Of a stretch of DNA of 64,000 nucleotides, positions 1-8,011 are shown piece by piece. A model generated the notes under the pieces. That model was given only the letters and a program-made list of their open reading frames with translations. It was not told where the DNA came from and did no database searches. The DNA is from Phycisphaeraceae bacterium (lineage in GTDB: Bacteria > Planctomycetota > Phycisphaerae > Phycisphaerales > Phycisphaeraceae). The stretch lies in assembly GCA_040222855.1 (NCBI GenBank), contig JAVKCD010000018.1, positions 186,001 to 250,000 on the forward strand, read 5' to 3'. Both the position numbers and the translations under genes were made by a program. Numbering within the stretch: position 1 is the first letter of the stretch; each line of letters opens with the position of its first letter.

Positions 1-1
1 G

Positions 2-103
2 ACGAGCCTTCAGCTTGATGCGATTCTGGCCAGCACCGTTCCGGAGCCGGCGGGATTCGGTCTTTTGCTGGGGCTAGCGGCGTGCGTGAGAGGGCGTCAC
101 TGA
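2..103 (+). CDS. 3' end of a PEP-CTERM sorting-domain protein (partial)
   Basis: The window opens inside a gene whose last 33 codons read ...STVPEPAGFGLLLGLAACVRGRH and then TGA. That is a complete PEP-CTERM signal: a VPEP motif, a hydrophobic stretch of about 12 residues and a short basic tail. In this family the signal directs exported proteins to exosortase-type processing at the cell surface. The rest of the gene lies upstream of base 1, so its function cannot be seen. Its stop codon overlaps the 3' end of the convergent HhH gene by 7 bp. Confidence 0.75.
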   Translation, partial: TSLQLDAILASTVPEPAGFGLLLGLAACVRGRH

Positions 104-444
104 TCGCTGAGACGGACCCAGGGTTGGATGCGTTGGATGGTTTTGGGGCCGATTCGGGGGACGTTGTCGAGTTGGGTCAGGGATTGGAAGTCGCCGAAAG
201 CTTCGCGGTGGTCGGTGATGGCCTGGGCGAGTTTGGGGCCGATGCCGGGGAGGAGCTGGAGAGTGGTGGTGTCGGCGGTGTTGATGTTGATGACCATGCC
301 GGCGGGGGCGGGGGTGATGTCGTTGACGGGGATTGGGTATTGCCACCAGGCGGCGGTGACGGTGGTGTGGGCGAGGAGCAGGAGTGCGATGACGATGAGT
401 CGAGCGTGCCACCTGGCGTTGGATGGTGTTGGGGGGGTGTTCAC
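97..444 (-). CDS. ComEA-like helix-hairpin-helix DNA-binding protein
   Basis: This protein of about 115 residues has an N-terminal membrane anchor (WHARLIVIALLLLAHTTVTA) and then a tandem HhH unit that starts VNINTADTTTLQLLPGIG and continues with VPRIGPKTIQRI. That is the ComEA/Tex-type arrangement, which in competence systems binds DNA outside the inner membrane. I chose the GTG at 444 because it overlaps the TGA of the upstream GH10-like gene as GTGA, which implies translational coupling. The in-frame sequence further upstream is arginine-rich and looks like a non-coding extension. No other competence gene is nearby, so a role in DNA uptake is inferred from the family only. Confidence 0.75.
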   Translation of the reverse strand: MNTPPTPSNARWHARLIVIALLLLAHTTVTAAWWQYPIPVNDITPAPAGMVININTADTTTLQLLPGIGPKLAQAITDHREAFGDFQSLTQLDNVPRIGPKTIQRIQPWVRLSDQ

Positions 445-1958
445 GCGGTGGCTCGTTTGAGTTTGAGGCGTTTGCGTAGTTCGATGAGTCGAGCGGCGGC
501 GGGTTTGAGTTCGAGAGATTCGGAGAGGAGCCCGGCGAGGGGGAGAGACATGTCGGGGTGGTCGACGGCTTCTTTCCAGAGGACGGTTTCGACGAAGGGT
601 CGAGAGGCGGCGATCTGGGTGACGGCTTCGAGCCAGTGTCCCTGGACGACGGTGTTCCATGGCTTGCGCCAGGTTCCGGCGTGGGCGTCAGCGGGGAGGT
701 CGGAGGAGGGGTCGTTGATCATCTCGGAGGTGACGGGTGCGCTGGGGACGCCGATGACGAGTTGGAGGGGTTTGCCGAGGGTGCCGAAGCGGTCGATGAG
801 GGTGGCGATTTGCATGAGGTCGCGGCAGTACTGGCCGGAGCGGGCCTGGCCCATGAGGATCTGGAGGGAGAAGCCATCGAAGACATTCCCGGCCTGAACG
901 ACGAGGTCGGCGTAGAGGGCTGGGGGTATGGAGCGGACGTTGGCGGCGTAGTATTCGCCGAAGGGCTCGCGGATCCCGATGAGGGCGCGAGAGGAGGGTT
1001 GGAGGCGTTTGACCAGTCGGGTGGCGGTGCGGGTGATGTCCATCACCTGGTCGAAGGAGAGTGGGAAGTTCTGGTTGACGTGGAGTCCGGAGACGACGTT
1101 CCAGACGGAGACGGTGTCTTTGTAGCGGGTGACGACGCGTTCGACGTGGTCGTAGATGAGGTCGCGGAGGGTTTCGTAGTCGTGCTCCCACATGTAGACC
1201 CAGTCAGGGACGTGGGAGGGCTCGAAGCTGATGAGGGGTCCGGCGGCGAGGGGGATGTTTTTCTGCTTGGACCATTCGGCCCAGCGGTCCATGTCGTCCC
1301 AGGCATTGTCGTCTTCGACTGGCGCGAGGGCGTTCCATGGGGACTGGATGGCGACGAGGGAGCTGATGCCTGCGAGGAGTTTGGTGGTGTGATCGGAGTC
1401 GTGGGCCATGGGGACGCCGATGCCCAGGAGGTAGCTGGGCAGTTTTTCGGCGGCGATGCGTCGGTCGAGGAGCAGTTCGGCGTGGGCGAGGACGAGTTCT
1501 TCGGTGGCGTCGAGTGCGGCGATGAGGGCGAGGTTGGCGTAGTGGTCGGCGGCGGCGGGGTCATCGTGTTGCTGGCTGAGGGCTTCGATGAAGTTGGTGC
1601 GTGCTTCGATCGAGCGTCGGTGGACGGGGTGTTGCTCGGGGAGGTCGAACATCGACCATTCTTCGAGCATGGTGTAGAGCAGCATGAGTCGGTGTCGGGC
1701 GAGCTCGATGCTCAGGCGGTAGGGCTCATCTCGATCGGGGAGGAGACAGGTCTGGAGGGTGAGTTCGCCGAGGTCGCCGACGGGGTAGAGGAGGGCGAGT
1801 GAGACGGCGATCATCTCGCGGCGATCGACCTGTAGCTGGTGGTCGCTGACGGTGATGGTGGAGCGGAGGGGGTGGCCATCGGGTCCGAGGGTGTGGGCGT
1901 TGCGGGCAACCCAGTCGGAGCCGAATCCCTCGCCGGTGGGCAACTGAAACCTGAGCAT
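441..1958 (-). CDS. GH10-fold protein lacking the catalytic glutamates (probable pseudoenzyme)
   Basis: The 505-residue product starts MLRFQLPTGEG at 1958, with GGAGA about 8 bases upstream; in-frame sequence further upstream has no such site. The C-terminal two thirds follow the family 10 xylanase barrel: an N-terminal part of the barrel around WVYMWEHDYETL, WNVV near residue 286, DGFSLQ near residue 361, and a late strand near 398-408. The acid/base motif normally reads WDVVNE and here reads WNVVSG. The nucleophile strand normally reads ITELD and here reads LQLVIGVP. Both catalytic Glu are therefore replaced. There is no signal peptide. The N-terminal 200 residues are unassigned. The gene is coupled to the HhH gene downstream. 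A carbohydrate-binding or structural role is possible but not shown. Confidence 0.7.
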   Translation of the reverse strand: MLRFQLPTGEGFGSDWVARNAHTLGPDGHPLRSTITVSDHQLQVDRREMIAVSLALLYPVGDLGELTLQTCLLPDRDEPYRLSIELARHRLMLLYTMLEEWSMFDLPEQHPVHRRSIEARTNFIEALSQQHDDPAAADHYANLALIAALDATEELVLAHAELLLDRRIAAEKLPSYLLGIGVPMAHDSDHTTKLLAGISSLVAIQSPWNALAPVEDDNAWDDMDRWAEWSKQKNIPLAAGPLISFEPSHVPDWVYMWEHDYETLRDLIYDHVERVVTRYKDTVSVWNVVSGLHVNQNFPLSFDQVMDITRTATRLVKRLQPSSRALIGIREPFGEYYAANVRSIPPALYADLVVQAGNVFDGFSLQILMGQARSGQYCRDLMQIATLIDRFGTLGKPLQLVIGVPSAPVTSEMINDPSSDLPADAHAGTWRKPWNTVVQGHWLEAVTQIAASRPFVETVLWKEAVDHPDMSLPLAGLLSESLELKPAAARLIELRKRLKLKRATA

Positions 1959-2166
1959 GGGGTCTCCAGGCGGGCAAAAGGGCCATCGGGGCGGCCCGTG
2001 GGTTGAGATCATCCCTCTTGCGGGGGTTGGCGGCAAGCTGGCGGGTGGTAAGCGCAGGCTCAATAAGCACCTGCGTAGGGTGTCTTGGAGCCTGGAGGGT
2101 TTGACGGTGGATCGGCCCGGTTTTACAGTGCGGCGGCCTTTGAATCCTTCATGGAGTAGTACGGCT
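1959..2166. promoter_or_regulatory. Divergent intergenic region between GH10-like and HEAT genes
   Basis: These 208 bases separate two divergently transcribed genes, so both promoters should lie here. Ribosome binding sites are visible at each end (GGAG about 12 bases before the ATG at 2167, and GGAGA before the ATG at 1958). No convincing -35/-10 pair or operator could be picked by eye. Both adjoining frames stay open across the region, but the translated peptides look non-coding. Confidence 0.4.
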
Positions 2167-4335
2167 ATGACGGTATCGACACGTCCGATGGGCCGCGTGC
2201 TCATGGCTTTTGTGGTGGTTCTGCTTGGTTGGGCTGGCCCGACCTTTGGTCAGACTGCTGCATCGCTGTGGGATGATTTCAATCATTACCTTCTGATTGC
2301 GCGGCCGGAGCTTGCTTCGGGTGCTGGTCAGGCGTTGCTGCGTGAGGTGGAGAGGGACGACGCTCTGCTGCTTGAGGTGGTGGAGAACTCGGACTTTGCG
2401 GACTACGAGGGTGCGCTGGTTCGCGCGACTCGGGTTGAGGAAGTGGAGCCGGTGGCCAAGCGGCTGCTGGATCGGATTCAGGAGGCTCAGATCGGCGTGT
2501 CTCGTGACCCTGAGCGGATCCGAGCGAACATTGAGCGGTTGGCGATTAATCGTCGGGCGTTCATCAACGCTGTCGAGCGTCTGCGTGGGGCGGGTCAGTT
2601 TGCGGCCCCACTGCTACTGGACACGTTGCAGGATCGCCAGCAGGCGAATCTGCATCCGTTTGTTCAGGAGGCGATGGTGGCGATCGGCCGTTCGATGGTT
2701 TACCCGCTGTCGGAGGCGTTGCCCGAGCTTGATGCGGTGCAGCAGGGGCAGGTGGCTCAGGTGCTGTCTCGGATCGGGTATCCGCAGGCGCTTCCTTACC
2801 TGAAGCAGGCGATCGAGGACCCGTCGACGGACCCGACGGCGCTTGAGTCGTTGGTGGCTGCTCATAACGAGGTTCTTAAGACGATCAATATGCCACGGGA
2901 CACGAGTGCGGCACTGCTTTATGTCGCTGCGGGTGAGGGGCAGTATGTGGCGGGGACGAATAACGCTGAGATTCCGGGTCTTGGTGCGGAGACGTATGAC
3001 GCGACGTTGTGGGAGTACACGTCGGAGACCGGGCTGGTTCCGATCAAGGTGCCGGAGGCGATCTTTGCGGACGCTTTGGCGCTGCGGTCGTCGATCAAGG
3101 CGTTGAAGCTGGAGCCGGATACGGATGCGGCGATGACGCTGTTTTTGCGGTCGAATCTTCGTCGTGAGAACAGGCTGCCGAGTGACGAGGCTGATCCGAG
3201 TTATCCGACGGATATGTTGCCTGCGTCGTACTACGCGATGCTGGCTGGTCCGGCTCGGCTGCATGAGGTACTGGATCGTGCTCTGACGGATGAGGACCCG
3301 GTACTCGCGCTCGACGCGATTGCTGCACTGCGGAAGACGGCGGGGGCGAACGCTCTGATTCAGGGTGCATCGGGTCGGCAGCCGTTGCTGCGGGCACTGA
3401 GCTATCCGGATCGGCGGGTGCGGTTCATGGCGGCTGAGGCGCTGGCTTCGGCGAATCCGATGCAGACGTTCCCGGAGGCGGAGCGTGTGGTGCCGGTGCT
3501 GGGTGAAGCGGTGCGGCAGAACGATACGAAGTATGCGGCTGTGGTCGCGAATGACTTTGAGACGCTGAACACGCTGCTGGGTGTCTTGAATCAGCTTGGT
3601 TTTGAGGCGTTTGGCGGGTTGTCTCGTGAAGACCTCAATGATGAGATTGCGCTGCGGCCCGGCGTGGACCTGGTGGTTCTGGCACTGGGCGAGGGGGATG
3701 TCGAGGCGTTTTTCCTGGACACGAAGGGCGACACGCGTTTGGGTGCTACGCCTGTGCTGGCGTTGGTGTCGGTTGCTGAGCAGATCACGCTGACCGAGAT
3801 GTTCCGAGCGGAGCCGCGGTTTACGACGGCGCTGATGACGGAGAACTCGTCGGCGCTTCGCGGAGCGATCGAGGTTGTGGCTGGTGATTATGAGGGTTAT
3901 GCGATCACGGGTGATGAGGCGGAGGCGTTTGCGCTGACGGCTTTGGACCTGCTTGACCGGATTGGCGCGAGTCATCCGGTGTACTACGCGGGCGACGCTG
4001 AGGTCGCGATCATCGAGGCGCTGGATGACAGTCGGTCGGCTGTGATCGTTGCTGCGGGTCAGGTTCTTGAGAATCTGCCGTCGGCGGCGGCTCAGGCGGC
4101 GGTTGCGGATCACGCCCTGGAGTCGGAGGGTGAGATCCAACTCGCGTTGCTGACGAGCCTTGGTGAGTCGGCGCGTTACCACGGGAATCTGCTGGACAGC
4201 CGTCTGGTTGAAGGGGTCCGTGAGTTGGTGGTGAGCACGGACGGGGCGTTAGCGTTGGAGGCGGCGCGTGCTCATGGTGCGTTGATGCTGCCTACGGAAT
4301 CGGGGGTTGATCAGATCCTGAAGTACGTCAGGTGA
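2167..4335 (+). CDS. Secreted HEAT-repeat protein with an embedded receiver-like domain
   Basis: The 722-residue protein starts MTVSTRPMGRVLMAF, has a signal peptide ending near GPTFGQ, and is preceded by GGAG about 12 bases upstream. Most of it is paired amphipathic helices of HEAT/PBS-lyase type, for example FVQEAMVAIGRSMVYPL, VLSRIGYPQALPYLKQAI and RVRFMAAEALASANP. Between roughly residues 455 and 575 the pattern changes to alternating strands and helices (YAAVVANDFETL, VDLVVLALG, TPVLALVSV, TTALMTENS), which resembles a CheY-type receiver. The phosphoacceptor position (DLVVLD in receivers) reads DLVVLA, so phosphorylation is unlikely. The function is unknown; a scaffold in the periplasm is the simplest reading. 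A hairpin terminator follows the stop. Confidence 0.75.
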   Translation: MTVSTRPMGRVLMAFVVVLLGWAGPTFGQTAASLWDDFNHYLLIARPELASGAGQALLREVERDDALLLEVVENSDFADYEGALVRATRVEEVEPVAKRLLDRIQEAQIGVSRDPERIRANIERLAINRRAFINAVERLRGAGQFAAPLLLDTLQDRQQANLHPFVQEAMVAIGRSMVYPLSEALPELDAVQQGQVAQVLSRIGYPQALPYLKQAIEDPSTDPTALESLVAAHNEVLKTINMPRDTSAALLYVAAGEGQYVAGTNNAEIPGLGAETYDATLWEYTSETGLVPIKVPEAIFADALALRSSIKALKLEPDTDAAMTLFLRSNLRRENRLPSDEADPSYPTDMLPASYYAMLAGPARLHEVLDRALTDEDPVLALDAIAALRKTAGANALIQGASGRQPLLRALSYPDRRVRFMAAEALASANPMQTFPEAERVVPVLGEAVRQNDTKYAAVVANDFETLNTLLGVLNQLGFEAFGGLSREDLNDEIALRPGVDLVVLALGEGDVEAFFLDTKGDTRLGATPVLALVSVAEQITLTEMFRAEPRFTTALMTENSSALRGAIEVVAGDYEGYAITGDEAEAFALTALDLLDRIGASHPVYYAGDAEVAIIEALDDSRSAVIVAAGQVLENLPSAAAQAAVADHALESEGEIQLALLTSLGESARYHGNLLDSRLVEGVRELVVSTDGALALEAARAHGALMLPTESGVDQILKYVR

Positions 4336-4358
4336 TTGAGTGACTGTTCGAGATAGGA

Positions 4359-4398
4359 CAAGGCCCCGTCGCGATGAGCGGCGGGGCCTTGTTATTTT
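4359..4398 (+). terminator. Rho-independent terminator after the HEAT-repeat gene
   Basis: An inverted repeat, AAGGCCCCG against CGGGGCCTT around a short loop, is followed by GTTATTTT. It lies 24 bases after the stop codon of the HEAT gene and abuts the 3' end of the convergent rnpB gene, so it may stop readthrough from the plus strand. Confidence 0.8.
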
Positions 4399-4804
4399 GG
4401 CGTGGCTCGTAAGCCGAGTTCTGTGGCCCGCCGAGGCGGGTGGCGACCATTTCTCTAGGCCGGTCGTTGCCGATCGGCTCGAGCAGCCTACCCGCGGGGC
4501 CCCGTGAGGAACGAGCGGACCGCTCGTCCGCCGGAGCGGACCCCGCTGCTTGGCCTTGCACGCGGTGGGGTTTACCTTGCCTCTGCCGTCGCCGGCGGAG
4601 CGGTGCGCTCTTACCGCACCATTTCACCCTTGCCTGTGCCGAGGATTGCTCCCTGGCCATCGGCGGTGTGTTTTCTGTGGCACTGTCCCGCACCCGGCCG
4701 TCGCCAGCCGGGCGGGTGGGTGTTACCCACCACCGTGTCCTGCCGTGCTCGGACTTTCCTCGTGCCTCCCGAGGAGACACGCGGCCGCCACGGCCACGCC
4801 AAAC
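4396..4804 (-). ncRNA. rnpB: RNase P RNA, bacterial class A
   Basis: The minus strand carries the hallmark blocks of M1-type RNA in order: GAGGAAAGTCCGAGC near the 5' end, then ACAGAAAACACACCGCC, then AGGGTGAAATGGTGCGGTAA, then AAGGTAAACCCC, then AGAGAAATGG, and a CAGAACTCGGCTTACGAGCC 3' block. The two ends pair as helix P1 (TTTGGCGTGGC with GCCACGCCAAA), which sets the limits at about 4804 and 4396. The length of about 409 nt fits type A. This RNA is the catalytic subunit that matures tRNA 5' ends. The rnpA protein gene is not in the window. Confidence 0.95.
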
Positions 4805-4849
4805 GTACTTTAGCACTCTTGGGGTTGATCGGAGTGGTATTGTGAGGGG

Positions 4850-5827
4850 ATGCCTCAGGGAGAGGACAACCTGGAAGTGGTGATCTGGTGCGACAAGGCG
4901 CGGCAGGGTCTTGTCGGCGAGGTGATCGGGGAGCTTGGCCGGGTGAGCGTTCTTGGGGTTGGCGGTCCGGTGTCGTCGCCGCCTGCTGAGTTGGCGGAGC
5001 GATTGAAGGTGGCTGTTGGGCGTGATCTAAGGAAGTTGGTGATCGACCAGCCGGCTCGGGTGGCGCTGCTTGCTGTTGAGAAGGCTCCGGGTGTGGAGCA
5101 GGTCGCCGAAGCTGCGGACCGGTGCGATCTTGTGTTGACCACGGACCTGCTGGCGGAGGGTCTTGATGCGGCGGCGGCTTTGCGGGACGAGCTGGGCGAA
5201 CGGCTGGGTCGGGTGATCCTTGCGCCGCGGTTTTCGGAGGGTCCCGGGATGCTGGGGGCGAACGAGCCGTGGGAGGTGCTTGGGGAGCCGCGGCTGGCGG
5301 TGATTGAGTTCGATGCTCCGGCCGAGACGACAAGGCTGGTGACGAGTCTGTACCACGCGTGGCTGAGTGCGTTGGAGGCGTTGCCGATGCCAGACGAGGT
5401 ACATGCGAGTCTGGTCCATGGGCGGTATGAGCCGGGGAAGGTTCTGAGCGGGTCGCTGGCGATCTCGGGGCGGTCGCCTGGGCGTGGGGCCGGTCTGCTG
5501 GCGGTTTCGGATCAGACCGGCCGGTGGGATCGGCGGCTGCGCCTGACGGGGCCGGAGGGATCGTTGGTGGTGACGGACGAGGGGTACACGCTTCATAACG
5601 ATTCGGGTGTGGTGATCGATGAGCTGCCGGGTCCGAAGGCTGGGGCTTCACAAGCGGTGCTGATCGCCCGTAGTTTGCTGCGAGCGTTGGACCAATCGAC
5701 TTATCCGCACGAGCAGGAACCGACGGCTCAGCGGGTGCTGGCGTGCTGTGAGGCGACACTGCTTAGCCTGCGGACGGGGCAGGCGGAGAACCCGGGGAAG
5801 CTGCTGAATCTGGGGATGCCGCTTTGA
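4850..5827 (+). CDS. Uncharacterised protein, possibly a remote Gfo/Idh/MocA relative
   Basis: This 325-residue soluble protein has an ATG preceded by GAGGGG. The N-terminal half alternates short strands and helices (LEVVIWCD, KLVIDQPARVALLAV, DLVLTTDLLAEG, RLAVIEFDAP), compatible with a Rossmann-like fold, but there is no GxGxxG dinucleotide motif. The C-terminus (RVLACCEATLLSLRTGQAENPGK, seen in part) resembles the closing helix of Gfo/Idh/MocA oxidoreductases, where a helix followed by ARTG-like residues is common. That assignment is weak. The gene is followed by a 200-nt region and tRNA-Gln, with no obvious operon partner. Confidence 0.6.
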   Translation: MPQGEDNLEVVIWCDKARQGLVGEVIGELGRVSVLGVGGPVSSPPAELAERLKVAVGRDLRKLVIDQPARVALLAVEKAPGVEQVAEAADRCDLVLTTDLLAEGLDAAAALRDELGERLGRVILAPRFSEGPGMLGANEPWEVLGEPRLAVIEFDAPAETTRLVTSLYHAWLSALEALPMPDEVHASLVHGRYEPGKVLSGSLAISGRSPGRGAGLLAVSDQTGRWDRRLRLTGPEGSLVVTDEGYTLHNDSGVVIDELPGPKAGASQAVLIARSLLRALDQSTYPHEQEPTAQRVLACCEATLLSLRTGQAENPGKLLNLGMPL

Positions 5828-6028
5828 TCCCAAGGGCCGGGGGGGCTATGCTTGTCGCACCTGAGAGCCGGGCGTGACGAGAGTGACCGAGGCACGCACA
5901 CAGGGAAGCGGCGGACCGGACCGCGGCGGACTAAGCTCGAAGGGTGAATCCGGGTCCTCTCAGCCATCTTTCCTGACGCAGGTCGGGACCGATGAAGCCG
6001 ACGGGGGCTCGACAGGAGCCCCCCGCGA
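5828..6028 (+). other. Unassigned GC-rich intergenic stretch with strong hairpin upstream of tRNA-Gln
   Basis: Two hundred bases separate the uncharacterised gene from tRNA-Gln. Near the end lies a near-perfect stem, GGGGGCTC then GACAG then GAGCCCCC (about 6004-6023), without a T-run. Upstream there are shorter inverted repeats around GGCGGACCGGACCGCGGCGG. It may hold a terminator for the upstream gene, the tRNA promoter, or a structured RNA. I could not match it to a riboswitch or RNA family by eye. Confidence 0.35.
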
Positions 6029-6100
6029 TGGCCCATGGTGTAATCGGCAGCACATCAGTTTTTGGTACTGAAAGTCGGGGTTCAAGTCCCTGTGGGCCAG
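6029..6100 (+). tRNA. tRNA-Gln (anticodon TTG)
   Basis: This is a 72-nt cloverleaf: acceptor stem TGGCCCA with TGGGCCA, discriminator G, anticodon stem TCAGT/ACTGA with loop TTTTGGT giving anticodon TTG, and a T-loop TTCAAGT. CCA is not encoded. The glmU-like gene starts 31 bases later, so the two may share a transcript. Confidence 0.95.
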
Positions 6101-6131
6101 CTTCACCGCTTCGAAGTGAAGGCGGTTTGCG

Positions 6132-6923
6132 ATGAGTGTGTCCGCGAGCCCACAACCCGTGGATGCGATTCTGCTCGCGGCGGGCAAGGGCACGCGCATG
6201 GGTGGCGACCTGCCGAAGGTGCTTCACGCGGTCGCGGACCGGCCGATGATCCAGTGGGTGGTCGAGGCGTGCCGGGCTGCGGGTGTGGATCGTGTGATCG
6301 TGGTGGTGGGGTACAAGGCTGAGGATGTCGAAGCGTCTCTGGCGGGGTTTAAGAACGTACATTTTGTCACGCAGTCGGAGCAACTCGGGACCGGGCACGC
6401 GACCCAGATGGCTGCGCCACTTTTCGCTGACGATCCGCCTCGGGACGTGTTTGTTCTGGCGGGTGACGGCCCGCTGATTCGGGCGAAGACGCTCGAGCAG
6501 CTTCTTGATACCCATCGGAAGACCGGTGCGGACGCGTCGCTGGCGACGGCGGTTATCGATGACCCTTCGGGGTATGGTCGGATCACCCGGGATGCGGGTG
6601 GCGGGTTCACCGGGATTATTGAGCAGAAGGACGCGACCGCAGCGCAACTGGCGATCTGTGAGGTCAACCCGAGCTACTACTGCTTCCGGTCGGATGCGTT
6701 GTTTACGACGCTGTCGGATGTCAGTAATGACAACAAGCAGGGTGAGTATTACCTGACGGACGTGCCGGGGATCCTGCGGGGAGCGGGTCGTGCTGTGACG
6801 GTGGTGGATGCGGTGCCTGCTGATGATGTGCTGAGCATCAACACACCGGAGCAGCTAGCCGAAGTCGATCGGATTTTGAGAACCCGCCTTGTACAACCCC
6901 ACGCCGAAGGACCCGGATTATGA
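6132..6923 (+). CDS. GlmU-type UDP-GlcNAc pyrophosphorylase, uridyltransferase domain only
   Basis: The 263-residue protein begins with the nucleotidyltransferase signature LLAAGKGTRMGGDLPKVLH near residue 13, followed by QLGTGHA, VLAGDGPL (metal-binding Asp) and EYYLTDVPGIL, all typical of the GlmU N-terminal half. It would transfer UMP from UTP to GlcNAc-1-phosphate for peptidoglycan and LPS precursors. Full GlmU is about 450 residues. Here the left-handed beta-helix acetyltransferase domain is absent, so acetylation of GlcN-1-P must come from another protein if this is the functional enzyme. The stop overlaps the prs start as ATGA. Confidence 0.85.
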   Translation: MSVSASPQPVDAILLAAGKGTRMGGDLPKVLHAVADRPMIQWVVEACRAAGVDRVIVVVGYKAEDVEASLAGFKNVHFVTQSEQLGTGHATQMAAPLFADDPPRDVFVLAGDGPLIRAKTLEQLLDTHRKTGADASLATAVIDDPSGYGRITRDAGGGFTGIIEQKDATAAQLAICEVNPSYYCFRSDALFTTLSDVSNDNKQGEYYLTDVPGILRGAGRAVTVVDAVPADDVLSINTPEQLAEVDRILRTRLVQPHAEGPGL

Positions 6924-7903
6924 GCCAGGCCGATCGCGATCACATCAAGCTCTTTGGTGGTAAGGGATCGCGCGAGCTGTGCGAGCGGATCTGTCGATAC
7001 CTGAACCTGCCGGTGGGTCAGGGCAAGACCGAGATGTTCCCGGATGGCGAACTCATCGTGAAGATCGATGAGGACGTGCGTGGGCGCGACTGCTTTGTGA
7101 TCCAGAGCACATCGAACCCGGTCAACACGCACCTGATGGAGTTGCTGATCTACATTGACTGTCTGCGTCGTGCGTCGGCGCAGCGGATCACGGCGGTGAT
7201 TCCGTATTTTGGTTATGCGAGGCAGGATCGTAAGGATGAGGGGCGCACGCCGATTACCGCGAAGCTGGTGGCGAATCTGATCACGGCAGCGGGGGCGGAT
7301 AGGGTGCTGACGATCGACCTGCACGCGGCCCAGATCCAGGGGTTTTTCGATCTGCCGGTGGATCATCTCAACGCTTCTCCGGTACTGATGGAGCATCTCA
7401 ACACCATCAAGAAGGACATGGACCCGATCTGTCTGGTGAGCCCGGATGTCGGGAATGTGAAGCTGGCCTCGGTCTATGCCTCGATGCTGGGCGGGGAGTT
7501 CGCGATCATCGATAAGCGTCGGCGTTCGGGGACCGAGGTGGAGTCGGCGAACATCATCGGCGACGTGAGCGGGCGCAACATCATCATGGTCGATGACATG
7601 ATCTCGACAGCGGGGACGATCTGTGAAGCGGCCAAGCTGCTGAAGGACCGCGGCGCGAAGGACATCATCGCGGCGTGTACGCACCCGGTGCTCGTAGGCC
7701 TGGCGATGGAGCGCATCCGCGATGCGCCGATCAGCAAGCTTATCGTGACGGACACGATCCCGGCGGGGCCACGATGCGCTCCAATCCAAGACAAGCTCGT
7801 CGAGCTGTCGGTGGCCAGCCTGCTGGGCGAAGCGATCCACCGTATCCACCACAACCAATCGGTGTCCAGCCTGTTTAGGGGCACCTCCAGCGGGAAACGC
7901 TAA
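6920..7903 (+). CDS. prs: Ribose-phosphate pyrophosphokinase (PRPP synthetase)
   Basis: The 327-residue product matches bacterial PRPP synthetase over its full length: FGGKGSRELCERIC at the N-terminus, FPDGELIVKIDEDVRG, YFGYARQDRKDEGRTPITAK in the ATP-binding flap, DLHAAQIQGFFDLPVDHL, and the PRPP loop IIMVDDMISTAGTI. It makes PRPP from ribose-5-phosphate and ATP for purine, pyrimidine, His, Trp and NAD synthesis. It is translationally coupled to the GlmU-like gene by a 4-bp overlap; the glmU-prs order is common in bacteria. Confidence 0.97.
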   Translation: MSQADRDHIKLFGGKGSRELCERICRYLNLPVGQGKTEMFPDGELIVKIDEDVRGRDCFVIQSTSNPVNTHLMELLIYIDCLRRASAQRITAVIPYFGYARQDRKDEGRTPITAKLVANLITAAGADRVLTIDLHAAQIQGFFDLPVDHLNASPVLMEHLNTIKKDMDPICLVSPDVGNVKLASVYASMLGGEFAIIDKRRRSGTEVESANIIGDVSGRNIIMVDDMISTAGTICEAAKLLKDRGAKDIIAACTHPVLVGLAMERIRDAPISKLIVTDTIPAGPRCAPIQDKLVELSVASLLGEAIHRIHHNQSVSSLFRGTSSGKR

Positions 7904-8011
7904 CCCCCCATACACACTCACCAAGTCCTCTAGAGGGATTCATCAAAGGCTTCAGATCGACAACTAACCACATCCTCCCGGCTTGAATCGGGACGCGAAG
8001 GAGAACGACTC

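Noticed and set aside
558-1802. Long plus-strand open frame opposite the GH10-like gene
   Set aside because: It mirrors the GH10-like coding frame; the peptide is Gly/Val/Asp-rich without domain pattern, and the opposite strand has the recognisable fold and ribosome binding site.
2160-2204. Similar peptides STRPxGRV encoded on both strands near 2180
   Set aside because: A short sequence that translates alike on both strands; only the plus-strand frame has a signal peptide and ribosome binding site.
2614-4182. Minus-strand open frame of 522 codons under the HEAT gene
   Set aside because: Arg/Gln/Leu-rich shadow of a GC-rich plus-strand gene with signal peptide and repeats.
4611-5759. Minus-strand proline-rich frame across rnpB and the next gene
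   Set aside because: It runs through RNase P RNA and has the composition of a shadow frame.
5890-5960. Possible c-di-GMP riboswitch (ACGCACACAGGG)
   Set aside because: Only the first block resembles GEMM; the GGACGCAAAGCC block and second stem are absent.
5930-5990. Possible tRNA-Ser on the minus strand (GGAAAGATGGCTGAGAGG)
   Set aside because: The 5' acceptor-like bases match, but no D-loop, anticodon arm or matching 3' acceptor follows.
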